A stretch of DNA of 64,000 bases from Hormiphora californensis (GCA_020137815.1 CM035352.1:2983131-3047130), one strand, 5' to 3'. Shown: positions 17,466-30,540, counted from the first letter of the stretch. The notes: generated from the sequence alone by a model not told the origin. Numbers and translations: made by a program.

Positions 17466-18790
17466 CCGTTTGCTGGGAACCCGTGACCTGGTAAATGGTA
17501 ATTTATCCTCATATAACCGGTGACATTTGTGTTTGATTTTTAAAAGATAAATTAATTTGTTTGTCCCTTAGAGCAATGAGTCTCATAGTAGGAGCGCGTT
17601 ACAATTTTGGCGAGGCGGGTAAATCATTTACTGTAACGCGCGAATTTTCCCAAAAAAGCGCTGCTTTTTTACGCCGCGCGCGGAACCTAGAGTTACGCGC
17701 GCAGTGTAAAATTTTAAAATTCATTGTATTGAATTTCCTCGCCAAAAAAAAAGTCGACGAAAAATTCCAAATTCGTGAATTTAGAATTATAAGAACTCCG
17801 GTCAGTTCTCATCTTGCCAATCCGTTTTCCGGGAACCCCTGGCCAAAGGACATTAAAATTCACATAACGACCAAGTTTCATATCGATAGAGTACCCGTTT
17901 GCTGGGAACCCGTGACCTGGTAAATGGTAATTTGTGTTTGATTTTTAAAAGATAATTTGTTTGTTCCTTAGAGCAATGACAGTGGTCATCCGACATATTC
18001 CGACGTGAAATTCGACCTGAATCTCGACCTTGAATGAGGCGCGCATCAGAGAGATGTGCCGCAGTAAGCAAATGATGTCGCGCTTCAACTCTTCTCTCTC
18101 GTTAGTCTTTGTATCTCTCACTACGAATGCGCGCCTCATTCCAGGTCGAGATTCAGGTCGAATTTCACGTCGAGGTATGGCAATTATGTCGGATGACCAC
18201 TGTGAGTCTCATAGTAGGAGCGGTTAGATCTGCACGTGCAGAAAGTCGCGCGCCACCCTAATCTCAGGTTACTCTCACGGCTTCATTTCGCATCCAATCC
18301 AAAAGTGACCTTCATCAAACATGTAGATCTCCTCAAGGAGAAGCGAAAATTTGCGGGACATTTCTTGATTGGATGCGACCTCGAGGAGCTATGACAATGC
18401 GCAAAAAGGGGTGGCACGCGACTTTAACCACGTGGTGATCTAACCGCTCCTACTATCATGATACACATTGGGTTTTTGAAAAAACGGCCATTACAATTTT
18501 GGCGAGGCGGGTAAATCATTTACTGTAACGCGCGAATTTTTCCAAAAAGCGCTGCTTTTTTACGCCGCGCGCGGAACCTAAAATTACGCGCGCAGTGTAA
18601 AATTTTAAAATTCATTGAAAATTTCCTCGCGTTTTATGTCGCCAAAAAAAAGTCGACGAAAAATCCCAAATTCGTGAATTATAAGAACTCCGGTCAGTTC
18701 TCATCTTGCCAATCCGTTTTCCGGGAACCCCTGGCCAAAGGACATTAAAGTTCACATAACGACCAAGTTTCATATCGATTGGATAAGATT
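17466..18790. repeat. Cluster of direct repeats with two foldbacks
   Basis: A segment of about 280 bp at 17599-17880 (starting TTACAATTTTGGCGAGG) is repeated in direct orientation at 18489-18780. A second direct pair, starting ACCCGTTTGCTGGGAAC, lies at 17466 and 17889. Between them are foldbacks at about 17978-18198 (ACAGTGGTCATCCGACATA and its complement) and about 18209-18460 (TAGTAGGAGCGGTTAGATC and its complement). No coding content. Confidence 0.8.
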
Positions 18791-20229
18791 TTGGGTGGCT
18801 ACGGTGAAAAATATCGTATTTTTGGCATTTTTAACTTTCCCGACGCGATTTACGACCCTTAAACATTGAGTTACGGGAAATCGCTATCATGTAAAATGAA
18901 GTTCAAACGATTCTCTTTCCCCACTATTGCGTTAGTTTTTTGATTTAGAGCCGTTTTCAGGGTCTTAGAAGCGTTTGAAAAATGTAAGTATTTTTGGCGC
19001 AATGACGTCACCCCGTGACGTCACTGTTGTAAAGATCGGATCAAAAATCTGAGCCCGTACTTACACCCGCCTTGGTCCAAAGTACCAGTGTACAAATTTT
19101 CAGGGGTCTAGCTCAAAAACTGTAGGAGGAGTAGGGAGAAAACAATTATCGGACTAACATTTTGGAATTTATTATATGGATACTTGACATACAGCATATT
19201 GACTCATTTTATGTCGGAATTGGAAAACTCATTCTCTCACCTCTCGGGGCAGAGTGGGAGAGGATGAACTGACGAACTGTGACACACTATAAACTATCAA
19301 GTGGAAAGCATCCAATGTCAAAGCATGTCTAATACTGTCTATATGTATACTACAGCCCTGTCCTGCAAGGTGCCACATGCCCCCGTTCTCGCTTTTAACG
19401 GTCAACGGAGGTAGGTGCTGCCTGACCTGTATGGGGGCGCCAAACGCCATAGTGCCATACCCCATTTGATTCTCAAAGTGCGCTCAGATGGGTCGCGGCG
19501 CCAGACAGTGCCTGACAGATTACACCAGCACATTATGCTGTGGTGCCGTATCAGTGATAGAGCATGCTCCATTTTGATTCTACTGTGACAAATTCAGGTA
19601 ATCAAGCGTTTAGGTTCTTGTAGACACTAGACCTGTCAGACCTTTGGCCTGACCCTATTCTGAATTCTCATTTTTCTTTAGAATAACAGATGTGAGTGCT
19701 TTGGCCTGACAGCTCTCACACCTATTCTGATTTCTGTTCTGCACACGAAACACATTAACAGTGGTAAGTTGTTGAATAAGGGAGAATAGTCTCCCACTCT
19801 TCCCCCTTACTCAACAAGTGGTAAGAGCTTTGGCCTGAAGACAGAATAGTTCTGCGAGATGGAGAACGGGGCAGGCAGTACCTGATAGTAGAACGGGGCA
19901 GGCAGGACCTGACAGTACACCATTGCCTACTGTAACTAACAGCTTAGCTACAAACATTCTCTGAATCTCTGATTCAAGCTATGAGAGAGGACCAGCTTCG
20001 GAGTCCCATTGTGTTATACTGGCCAGGAAATGTTTTGAGCAATTATTATTACAGTGGGGAAAGGAGACGCCGGCTAGGTATATGAAATTGTCGAAAAATT
20101 TTGTTTCTCGTCTAGGACTGTCAGGTGCTCCTTCCAATTTTGGGTTTTGGGCAAAAATTTTCCTTTCTGAGATGAATTAAGGGGAAACCTTGCTTTTATA
20201 GTGCTGTAGGGCCCATTTAAACGGGAAAA
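18791..20229. other. Noncoding region with a recurring CTTTGGCCTGA phrase
   Basis: CTTTGGCCTGA and close variants recur at about 19640, 19700 and 19820, with GGGGCAGGCAG near 19870 and 19900. No frame with a recognisable domain. Confidence 0.4.
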
Positions 20230-20923
20230 TGGGAAACTAAAAGGTTTCCGTACGACCGTACGTTGAAACAAAATTTTTCGGGGGGGAAAAAGGTGAGAAG
20301 GGTTTTGTATCTATCCTGAATATGTCTGTAGTCATGTATTTCATTATGTTGCCCAAGTTTTTTACTGTTTAAAATTTTTATGGGTGCTCCCCCAAGGTTT
20401 TTTAAGGGCTCACCTTCCGGGTGACCATTCACTTTTAAACTCTGTAAACAACAATTTTTTCCCAGTGAAATTTAAAAATTAACGTTGCTGACTTGCTGCC
20501 CTCAGCCCCCGGATAATGGAGTTTTGGGCTGACATACCAAGAAAACCTTTTTGCATGCATGTACGGGAAAGGGCCAGGGGTTTTTTTCGAGAAATTTAAA
20601 CTCCGACCTCGCTCGGGTCCCAACAGGGGCAAGGGTTTGGGGGGTCCTTATCTACCAACAATGCTCAAAATACTGTACGTTTTTTTTGTCTCCAATAATG
20701 ATTTAATTTCATTCGATCTTTGGTTTGAACCTATTCTCGCGTGAGAACTGTGGTCAGAGCATTGGCCTGACAGATAATTCAATAATTCATGATATTGATA
20801 TAAAAAAGATACAATATCTTACTATCATATGTCACAAACATTCCAATGGAGGTTTGGTATTCCCGGCCCGGGTTTTCCCTTGGGGGTCAAAGAGAGAGAG
20901 AGAAAAAGAGAGAGAGAAAAGAG

Positions 20924-20954
<31 letters not shown>

Positions 20955-22450
20955 GAAGGAAAAAAAAAGGAGAGAGAGGAAGAGAGAGAGAAGAGAGAGG
21001 AAGAGAGAGAGGAGAAAAAGAAGAGCGAGAGGAGGGGCCCCCGAGAGAGGAAAAAGAGAAGAAAAGGGAAAAGGAGGGAGGGGGAAAAGGGGGAGGTAGG
21101 AGGGGGAGGGGGGGAGGGAGGAAGGGGGAGGGTTGGGAGGGGGGGGGGAGGGATTTGGGGATTGGAAAAGAGGGGGGAAGGGAAGGAAAAGAAGGGGGGG
21201 GGGGTGGAAGGGGGGGGGGGGGAAAAAAAAAGGGGGGGGGGCCCCCCCCCCGGGGTTTTCCCCCCCCCCCCGGGGGAAGAGGGGCTTTTTCCCCCTGAAA
21301 GGGTTTCAGGCTACAGAAACCCAACCTGAAAAAAGGGGAAAAAAGGGGGAAGGTAGAAGGCACGGACCGTCCTGTTTTTCCTCTCTAGATTTGCTATGGG
21401 GTTTTAATGGGCCCCATTTTTTATTTTTGGGGTTTAAAAAATAGAAAACAACATTTTTTTTTCAAGTGGAAAATCCATCATTCATGATATTTTAAAAAAA
21501 TATGTCCCCCTTTAAAAACACCCCAAAATGGGATGAAATGGATGGGAAATATATATAATAAAAATTTAGGACACTTACATTTACCAAAATTCCCTCTCGG
21601 GGTACATTTTTTTTTGGGGTTACTATTTTCAAATTGATATTTTACCACAGTTATAGAACCCCGATTTACCCGGCTCCTCGGGGGGAGGGGGAGCTAGTAA
21701 AAAAGGGTAAAAATTTTCACCCCAAAACCCCTTGGTTTTTGGGGAAGAAATTTAAACCGCTCGGATAGTAAAAATATCATATAGGGGGCGACTTTGGGGG
21801 TTTTTAAACGTCGGCTAATTTGAAACCCTACTTTAAAAATTTTAAGGGCCCGTAGCTGTGCAAATTTGATTTTTTGACCCCCATGGGCTGGCCTGAATTC
21901 TAAAATAGCCCCCCGATGTTTAAAAAAAACCCCAAAACTGGGGGCACCGCTGGCCCCGTAAAATGGGGGGTTTCAAAATTTGCCGCCATTTTAAATAAAC
22001 CATCCCCCACGGGGACGGGGATTAGGGGGTCCGGGGCTGGGGGAAATCGGAAATTCTAAAAATCCCAAAGTAAAATTTCTATTATATATAATAAAGTAAA
22101 ACTTTTTTTTAAATTTCTTTTATTTTTTTTTTCAAAAACCCCTAAAAAAAAAACGGGCAAAAATAATTTTCTGTAGAACCCCCCCGGGTTTTTAATGGGG
22201 AGGACTATACGCCCGGGATAAACGGGGAAAATTTTTAAAACATGGAATTGAATTTTTAAAAGAAAATTTTTTTTCCCCCCAATTTTTTTGGGGATAAATT
22301 GGGGTACAAATAGAAAACTTTTAAATCTTTTTAAAGGAAAAACCAAATTCCATATTTTCCAAAGCTGTACAGTGGACCCCCCGGGGTCCCCGGAGATGCA
22401 TAGTACCAATACCATCAGTTATTCGATGCGGGGGTCCGAAGACTGGGTCA
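20230..22450. other. Homopolymer-inflated, low-complexity region
   Basis: Runs of three to twelve identical bases are far more common than elsewhere (GGGGGGG, AAAAAAAA, CCCCCCCCC). A GA microsatellite at about 20889-21060 decays into G-rich and A-rich runs. Recognisable words such as GTAGAACCCC appear with stretched runs. I read this as poorly polished long-read sequence across a repeat, but I cannot exclude a real sequence. Open frames here are not reliable. Confidence 0.6.
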
Positions 22451-22600
22451 TTCAATTCAGTTGTCGTGAAAAACACGCCATGTGAATGAACAGTTGGGAT
22501 ATATGTAGTTTAGAAATCTATAAGTTGCAAACGTTTGTGGGGCATCTATCCGCCTGATATATCGCCATCGGAGGCCAGTAAATCGGGGTTCTACAGTAAT
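21650..22600. mobile_element. Possible pogo/Tigger-type element, degraded or badly assembled
   Basis: The left part has TAGAACCCCGATTTACC near 21655 and the right part has GTAAATCGGGGTTCTAC near 22577, which are complementary. They are the same terminal words seen at 24700-24764 and, with changes, at 44315-45155. The interior is homopolymer-inflated. Confidence 0.45.
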
Positions 22601-23054
22601 TGAAATCCGTGCAAAAGTTTCATAATATGATACTAAAAAAACTCTTAAAGAGCTCTTCACCAACATGAACAAAACATGAACAAAAAAGCGTCTTTATTGT
22701 TCTATCTAAATTTTGAGGCATTAATTGACACTGAAACGTTTTCATCGTAGATGATTCAGTGCAGTCGTCTGCGGTTGCCACAACAAACTACCGTCCACCA
22801 CGGCACCTGAAAATATTAAAATGTTACGAACAATCAATAAAAACCAATATTAGATTTATTAGGAAATTGCTGTATATAGTGTTGGACAACTATTAATCCA
22901 CATTTAACCTAAAAGGCCAAGGGCGGGAAGGGACGCCAGGGCGGGATGCAACGCGGGGGAAGAAGGGAAGTAAGGGCGGGAGGGAACGCGAGGCGATAAA
23001 CGGTACAAATTTGAACTCAGGACAGCCGTGAGACTTCAGTTATTCGTTTACACC

Positions 23055-23717
23055 ATGCCTTTTGCGCAACACACTCGTCCTTCCAACAATGATGTTCTGC
23101 AACATCTTGTGTTTGTACAAGGAAATTTGGGGAAGACACGTGTGGTTGACCCAGTGCTTGATACTGCTGCCGAGGACATTGTTACCTTGTTTTCTACTCT
23201 TGGTCATGTTGTGCACAAGAAACACGTGAAAAGGTATAATCCATGTTATTTTCTATTCGAACTATACGCTCGACGTAGGTATCGTTATGCTATTTTTATA
23301 GTTTGATTCCGATGATTTTCGGACGACCGAAAACCGATGAAACAATACCACCGACGAATATATTACTGTATTTTAACTTAGATTTAACCCGAGTAACAAA
23401 TTATTGGCATAAGTTGATTTTGTCTCCCATTTTCATCCAGCCCTTGACTTAACTTAACTTTATTCATATTGTTTAGATCACTTGTACTCTCGTCCGCGTC
23501 CCGGAATTCCAATCTTTATTTGTCCTTTATAGCAGAGCTATAGTTATAGTTAGATAGGATAGTAAATACTAGTAGACAGTTTTTTTTGATAGTTCATTAA
23601 CCATGCCCTATAGACAGATGGGGTAAATGGACAGATGTAGAGATTGGGGAGGAAGGGGAAAGGAGCGTGAGGGAGTGTAAGAGTGAGAGAAAGAGAAAGA
23701 GAAAGAGAAAGAGAAAT

Positions 23718-23783
<66 letters not shown>

Positions 23784-23796
23784 AAGCGAGAGAGAG

Positions 23797-23871
<75 letters not shown>

Positions 23872-26652
23872 GAAAGAGAGAAAGAAATGACAGGGAGAAA
23901 TTACAGAGAGCACAGGATAATGAGAATTGTGAGAGAATGGGGAAAATATCATGGGTCGCGACTGTCGGGCGTCGGCCTTATCTGATACGTTATCATTTGA
24001 AAGTTCCCAAGGAGAGAAGCCCTAGATTGTTATAAAATTAGTGTCTATGATGGTCTATGGCTTAGGGAAGATCAGACAAGCCATGACATCACGAGAGAGC
24101 CAAAATCGGTGTAACCAAGTAGCATGATCGTGGTGTCTCAAATCACCTGAGCTGCATTAAATGAGTCAAATAGTGCCATGTAATTTCAGAGATTAAAATA
24201 TTTCTCTATTCAAGTGTTAGGGGACCCTCTCAATTATGTCAATTATGACGTTATCAGTAGCTATCAGAAATTGACGTCATAATTACCATAATGATGAATA
24301 ATTAGAGAACGAGAAAAGATTGGGAGCTCTGCTTGGGCGCATTTTACTCAGGAGAGGGTCCCCTAACACTTGAATAGGGTCATTTCAAAATCTCTGACAT
24401 CACCCAACACTATCGTTCCTACTATTAATTATTAATTACCTTTTCGCTAATATGTGATAGAAGATGTAGACAAGATGTAGAAATTGAACTGAGTTCGTTG
24501 ACACATCCGCGATTTCTGAACCTGTAATAAATCATAGTTAATGAAAGTATTTTTCAGAGCTCTGAAGAAGTTACACCAGAATAAGAATGACGGGAAAAGA
24601 AGTCCAACATCAAAGACTAAAAACTCCCAGTTTCAGAACGCTCTCAATACCACGTTCATGAAAAATTGTTGGGATGTAAGTCAACGTATAATAACTACTC
24701 ACAGTAGAACCCCGATTTATCGGCCCTTCGGGGCAAGATCTAGACGGTAAATCGGAGTTGTACAGTACAATCATGTAATATACATATTATAGTATAATAA
24801 TATATGAGACAGGTTGAGCATGCCTAACTTTTGTCTTAACTTTAGATGTTTGATCAAGTTAGAGCAAAGCCTACAGCTCCCCCTGAAAAGCCTTCAACCC
24901 CGGTAACGCCGATCAGGACTAAAAAGAGATCCCGGTTTCGAGAGTATTCAGATGGCTTTCAGGAGCTAATGGACAAAGTAAGTCGAACTAAATAGACAAC
25001 ACCCCTATTCCTATGACAATGATTATTGACTATGACAATGATGAGTTACGGATCAAAGATGGGGCATAGGTTGGACTATGGATTCAATCAACCCGGCTGA
25101 TGATAGTCCTTGATTGACTTGAAATGCATTGCGATTATATCATAGCACTGGCAAGTGCCCCGGGCCCAAAAGGGGGGTGTGGGGGCACAGCCCCCACCAT
25201 AAACGGGGGTGTGGGGGCAGAGCCCCCACCTTAGAAATACCCTCTAACTCAAAAAACAAAAGAGAGAGCACACGCAACACTTCTACACACAAGCGCGTGA
25301 AAACCTGCCAGTGCTACTATATACCATTGCAGATTTCGAGGTTTTTGATGCTTTAAAAAAGCATGTTCTAGATGAAGTAGAGAGCTGAAATTTTGTACTC
25401 TAAGGGCCCTCATATAGGAGAAGAGGCATGCAAATTTTCAGAACGATCGGATGTAAGGTAAAAATTTGCCAGAGGGGTCCCAAAATGCAAAAATGTAAGG
25501 AGGGGGAGGGGGAGGGGGAGGGGAGGGGGAGGGGGAGGGGGAGGAGGACGCTTTTTTATCTTTGAGTGTTCTCCTAAACCACAAATAGTAGAGACTTGCC
25601 GTTTGGAACAGTGGTTCCTTACATCATTGCGCTCGGTAATAGCTGTGTGAGAACTTCGAAATCGCCATAGTTCATTAATTATTCATTAATTAGTCATTAA
25701 ATATTCATTTTAACCATGGTTGCGATATGACACGACTGGAAGGTCATAAAGACTTGAAACCGGTCTTATTCGACGCGGAACGGTCGGTTTATGGGGGGTC
25801 TTACTCGGGACAAAAATCTCTATCTCGCACCGTTAAGCCGTCATTTGCATATTTATGCACCTATTCACGATTTTATGCATATTTTCAATATTTTCACTTC
25901 GGCTGGTCCTAGAACGTTTTCGTGGACATATTTCGACGCAAAATAGTCGATTTATGGGGGGTCGTCCCCCGGACGAAAAGTCGTATCTCGAAACCGTTTA
26001 GCCGTTATTTGCATAATTATGCACCGATTCATAATTTAATGCATATTCTGAATATTTCCAGTTCAGCTGGTCCTAGAACGTTTTCATGGACATATTTCGA
26101 CGCAAAATAGTCGATTTATGGGGGGTCTTACTCGGGACAAAAATCCTCATCTCTCACCGTTAAGCCGTTATTTGCATATTTATGCACCGATTCATGATTT
26201 AATGCATATTCTTAATATTTCCACTTCGGATGGTCCTAGAACGTTTTCATGGACATATTCCGGCGCAGAATAGTCGATTTATGGGGGGTCGTCCCCCTGA
26301 CAAAAAGTCGTATCTCTCACCGTTTAGTCGTTATTCGCATATTTATGAATTATTCAAATTCAAAAATATGCAGAAATCAGAAAGAAAAAAATCCGAAAAA
26401 TAGCTTTTTCTATTTTACACCAAAAAGAACAGAAATTTAGTCCAAAAACCAATTAAATAAATTAGTTTGGATGCCCGGGCCCATGTGGTGTCACGGGGGT
26501 AACACCTTTAGGCTATAACTGTCATAAATGATGGATATCGAGAGAGATAAAGGCAAAGGAAATTAGGATAGAAAGGGTGAGATATAATCAAGAAAGACGG
26601 AGAGATAAATATGAGGAGAGAGAAAAAAGAGAGATATAGTGAAAGAAACAGT

Positions 26653-26742
<90 letters not shown>

Positions 26743-29700
26743 GAGAGTGAGAGAGATAGACAAAGATAGACAGATTGAAGGATAACAATTAACAATTAAC
26801 GAGATATGCCGTTAATTATGGCAGTTATAGCCTAAAGGTGTTACCCCCGTGACACCACATGGGCCCGGGCATCCAAACTAATTTATTTAATTGGTTTTTG
26901 GACTAAATATATATATATACTCGTTTAGACATGATATGTAGTATGTCTAAACAAGTTGTAAATCTACAATTTTAACGCCCACAATTACACACATATCCAA
27001 CTCCGCCCATGTACTATTACTACAGCTATCACGTTCTATCTAGGTGGAGTCAGGCGAGATCGAGATCGTAGACGATTATGAATGCGACCCGACATACACC
27101 CCGGACGCCTCTCCATGTGACACCCCGCTAACCAGTTTTGCCAGGGCTGCCCATGATGCTGGAGTATCCGATAGAGTCTTGTGCCGGCTCCTAAAGAACT
27201 ACCATTTCGTGAGTGAAGCGTCAAGCTAATCAAACTAACAAACCCCTTTTTGAGATCCAGAAACATCAATTATAAGACATTTTTCTTAGGACAAGACTGG
27301 AGAGATTATCTCCTGTTCGAATACGAAGGTAAGGAGAGAAATGGACAAAGCTGCAGAAATGGCGTTGAAGGCGCTTAGGGAAGCAGGATCTCCCATCGGA
27401 ATATATTTCGATGGGAAGAAGGTCCTGAAAGCCATGAAAAAGGGGACGGTGTGGCAGGAACAGATAACAGTTCTAGGGTTTTCAGAATCTTCAGAGCGGC
27501 CTATCTACTACACCTATTGCCTCATGGACTCACCCATCAGTGAGTTGATCGTTTCCTGTTTTTGTTCCGCATATTACAAATTTCATATGTATTGATACAG
27601 TTTCCATTATAATGGTATGTTCATTTATTAGGAGGCGATGAGAAGCCCGCCGAGTTGATTGCCCGTGGGATCATTAGCCACCTCGAGCAATTGGGCATCG
27701 ATAGGAAGCTGATAAGAGTAATTGGGTGTGATGGTACCAACACAAACGTGGGAAGGTGCGGAGGTAAGGCATCATGATTATAACGCATACAAAATGCAAC
27801 GGAGCTCATTCAGATTTTTAGAAAAACATAACTAACAATGTTTCAGGAGTGGTGTTCCATCTACAGGAACTCTTAAAGAGAAAACTAACCATGTTAGTGT
27901 GCTGACTTCACAGGTTAGAACTAGGACTGAAGGCCGCCGCTAAATACTTCTCCGGAGGAACCATTTCCCCGAGCGGATTTAGGGGAAGGATGGGGCTCCT
28001 TCTCGGTTCGAACCTACATGAACGCCCACCAGTTAAGGTATAAAATCTAATCTTTTCATTCTGATAATTTTCTTTATCTAACAAGTACAAAGTTTCATGC
28101 TATAAATAAGCTGTAACTTACAGTGCAGTAAGTATAACCATGGATAATATGATTTCAGTATAGGTTTATTGGTGCCATGAGAGAGTTCCCAGACCATGTA
28201 GTGCAGAATCTCAGCAGTGACAGCAAACTCCTCTACTGGTACTGCCTCACCGCTTCATTTCGTAAGTTGACCTGTAAAGATATAGTTTCATAGGTATAAA
28301 TTCATATAAAATTAGACAAAATTCAGGGAATGTTTCTGAAAGTATTAAATATATTCCCGACCGGCCCCTATTAGTTGGTCCACCCGAAAAAACAGCCAGG
28401 CACATTACTGGTCTGCCCAGTCGCTTCCTGGTGAAGGCTTTGTCCCTTAACCTTTAATGAGATCTCATTAGATCTTATTTGAGAAATAAAAATAAATCTT
28501 TTCAATAGTCGTAATTGGTTTAGCAGTGTGCTTTAAGTAACGAGTCCCTCTTCATATAATATTTTTCTATAGAAATTGAGAACCGCAGTGTGCTTATTAT
28601 TTTATTATTACAACTTTACATGCTATCAAAATTTAATTTCCAAACTACAGCCCCTAGATTTGCTGAAGATGGTTCTTGGTTGCCCAATCACCCGAGCCTT
28701 CCTCCAAACCTTATGGAAATGAAACCTGGGCCACTTTTTCATGCACGGTGGTTAACGTTGGGGAGCAGGGTGATGAGAGCGTTCCTTTCTTTGCCCCATT
28801 CAGACGATCCGATGTACGGCAAAATCAAGTGTCTGGCAATGTATGTCAGCAAGATTTACTTCCCCATCCACATGGAGATGAAGGTACAAGTTCTATTTGT
28901 AACTTAGAGAGATCGAGAATAAGAGGGTTGAATGAGAGTGATAGAGAGAAAGAAGTAGCAACAGTTCATACCCATAGGAAAACGAGAAATTTAAAAAAAT
29001 AGGAGACCAAAAGCAGAGATCAGGATAATATTACACATCTTTTTCAGTTGAAAAGTGGCATGGAGTTTGGGCCAGGGCACCTCCTAAAAGAAATCATTGA
29101 AGTAAACAAGGCGGTGTACTTCCTATCCCCCGAGGTGCGGGACATGGTGTTGAAAAAAATATCGAACAATGCCCACTTCGCCCACCCAGATCATGTCCTG
29201 TACGCCATGTTGCGTAAGTGAGCCAAATTTCTTCATTTGTATAATAGATAGTTAAGTTGAGAATTATTAGTTCAAGAGGGAGTGGGATAAAAATAGTGAT
29301 TGATAATAAGGGACGGATAGACAAGTATCTTAAGATCAGTTTCGTTTCTTTTCCAATGAAGGTCCTCCCAGATTTAGATCTCGGTCGAAGAGAAGGCTTT
29401 TCCAGAGTGATGAATTATAGAGATACTTATTAGATAGAATAAATAGAGATATAATGAAAATATATTTTCGATTCCAGAATAAGTTTCTTAATGAACCCAT
29501 TACCCATCAGATTCCCCTGATTCTACGAATGCAATGAGGGAGAAAGCCAAGCAGTTGTTGGACAAGGCCAGCCAGCTCCCTGCTCGTCGTGACAAATATG
29601 TTGATAAGCCATTCCTTAATACCAAGGCACAGAACATATCCGACTTATGCTTTTTCAGGACGCCGGTAAGTTATTTGAGTGTTTATTTCAGTCTTTAATA

Positions 29701-30216
29701 TCGAGGTTTTCCATTTCTATTACATATATTATTTAGACTCACTGATGCATAACTGTTATGAAATACAATTATAAAGCGAACAAAATTTTTGTTTTTTAGA
29801 AGAAGGGAAAGTACTCTGGCCAGTTGTGCTGGGCGACACAGAAAATGACCAAGGATAAGAACGGGAAGGTAGAGATCCTCAAGATCTGGAAACCTGTGAC
29901 GCTGCCTCCCTGCAATGATGTTACACCCGGAACCTGCCCCAATCATTCTCAAATGGTGGAGAGGCATGTGGCCACAAGCGCTTCAGTGGCAGATAGGTAA
30001 GGCCAGCAGACTGAGACATAGACTCTAGTTCAACTAGATTAGTTGATACTTGATAAACTAAACCTAGCTGATATAATAACGATGGTCATGTCGCCTAGAG
30101 CACATGCCTATTCTTGAAACACTTTTCTCATTTCCAGGTTTAGATCAGACCGTAAGTGCCAAGCAAGTGCATTAGTAAAGGAGCTGGAAAGAGCAAAGAG
30201 GAGAAAACTGTTTTAG
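23055..30216 (+). CDS. Transposase-derived protein, 13 exons, one in-frame TGA
   Basis: Exons: 23055-23233, 24558-24675, 24846-24977, 27044-27208, 27290-27539, 27632-27763, 27847-28037, 28159-28261, 28651-28883, 29048-29213, 29511-29665, 29800-29996, 30138-30216. All junctions are GT-AG and in phase, giving about 700 residues. Key phrases are VIGCDGTNTNVGRCGG (exon 6), MLVC-stop-LH (exon 7), PGPLFHARWLT (exon 9) and NNAHFAHPDHVLYAML (exons 10-11). Together they resemble an uncharacterised transposase-like family, possibly hAT-related, that I recall from cnidarians, aphids and sponges. Exon 1 begins MPFAQHTRPSNND. No terminal inverted repeats or target duplication frame the gene, and introns are numerous, so a host (domesticated) gene is plausible. 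The TGA at 27903-27905 falls where the family has a residue, so this allele may be dead. Function is unknown. Confidence 0.6.
23668..23880. repeat. (GA)n microsatellite
   Basis: Imperfect GA repeat with AAAGAG and ATAGATAG interruptions, in the first intron of the transposase-derived gene. Confidence 0.95.
24206..24377. repeat. Foldback element with AAGTGTTAGGGG arms
   Basis: CTATTCAAGTGTTAGGG at 24206 pairs with its complement ending at 24377. Short inverted repeats of CAATTATG and GACGTCATAATT lie inside. It sits in intron 1 of the transposase-derived gene. Confidence 0.85.
24700..24764. repeat. Minimal pogo-type palindromic remnant
   Basis: ACAGTAGAACCCCGATTT and the near-complementary AAATCGGAGTTGTACAGT face each other about 20 bp apart. 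The arms resemble the ends of the larger elements at 21650 and 44315. Confidence 0.6.
25171..25230. repeat. Two tandem GC-rich hairpins with three-base loops
   Basis: 25179-25197 (stem GTGGGGGC, loop ACA) and 25211-25229 (same stem, loop AGA) lie in a duplicated unit of about 32 bp. Confidence 0.85.
25498..25545. repeat. G-rich (GGGGGA)n tract
   Basis: About 50 bp of G4-5 runs separated by single A residues. The run spacing would allow a G-quadruplex on the plus strand. Confidence 0.8.
25700..26345. repeat. Tandem repeat with a unit of about 163 bp
   Basis: Equivalent CGACGC positions at 25771, 25934, 26098 and 26261 give spacings of 163-164 bp. Each unit contains GTCGATTTATGGGGGG, a TTTGCATATTTATGCAC segment and GGTCCTAGAACGTTTTC. 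There are about three and a half copies, in an intron of the transposase-derived gene. Confidence 0.85.
26437..26904. repeat. Foldback element with an internal GA tract
   Basis: The arm starting TTTAGTCCAAAAACCAAT at 26437 pairs with the complement ending near 26904. The arms run about 90 bp through GATGCCCGGGCCCATG to GGCTATAACTG. The interior is mainly GA repeat (26650-26765). A solo left arm lies at 30355. Confidence 0.88.
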
Positions 30217-30352
30217 ACCCATTTTGGTGAACACACTACTGACACTGTATATATCGTTTTTCCAGTTATGCTGATTTCTTTTGAATTTCGATACTGTTTT
30301 AATATTTATTTTTTTACCACGTAAAAATATATTATGTATATGAGTATAGTAT

Positions 30353-30540
30353 GAATTTAGTCCAAAAACCAATTAAATAAATTAGTTTGGATGCCCGGGC
30401 CCATGTGGTGTCACGGGGGTAACACCTTTAGGCTATAACTGCCATAATTACGGCATATCTCGTTAATTGTTAAATTGTTATCTTCAATTCTGTCTCTCTC
30501 TGTCTATTTCCTGTTATCTCACCTCTCTCTATTCTCTCTC

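Noticed and set aside
20725-21444. Overlapping Gly/Arg/Glu- or Pro/Ser-rich frames
   Set aside because: They lie in GA-derived, homopolymer-inflated sequence where frames are not trustworthy.
27903-27905. TGA as a selenocysteine codon
   Set aside because: The family is not a selenoprotein family and the position is not a Cys-like catalytic site; a nonsense change is simpler. A SECIS search was not possible here.
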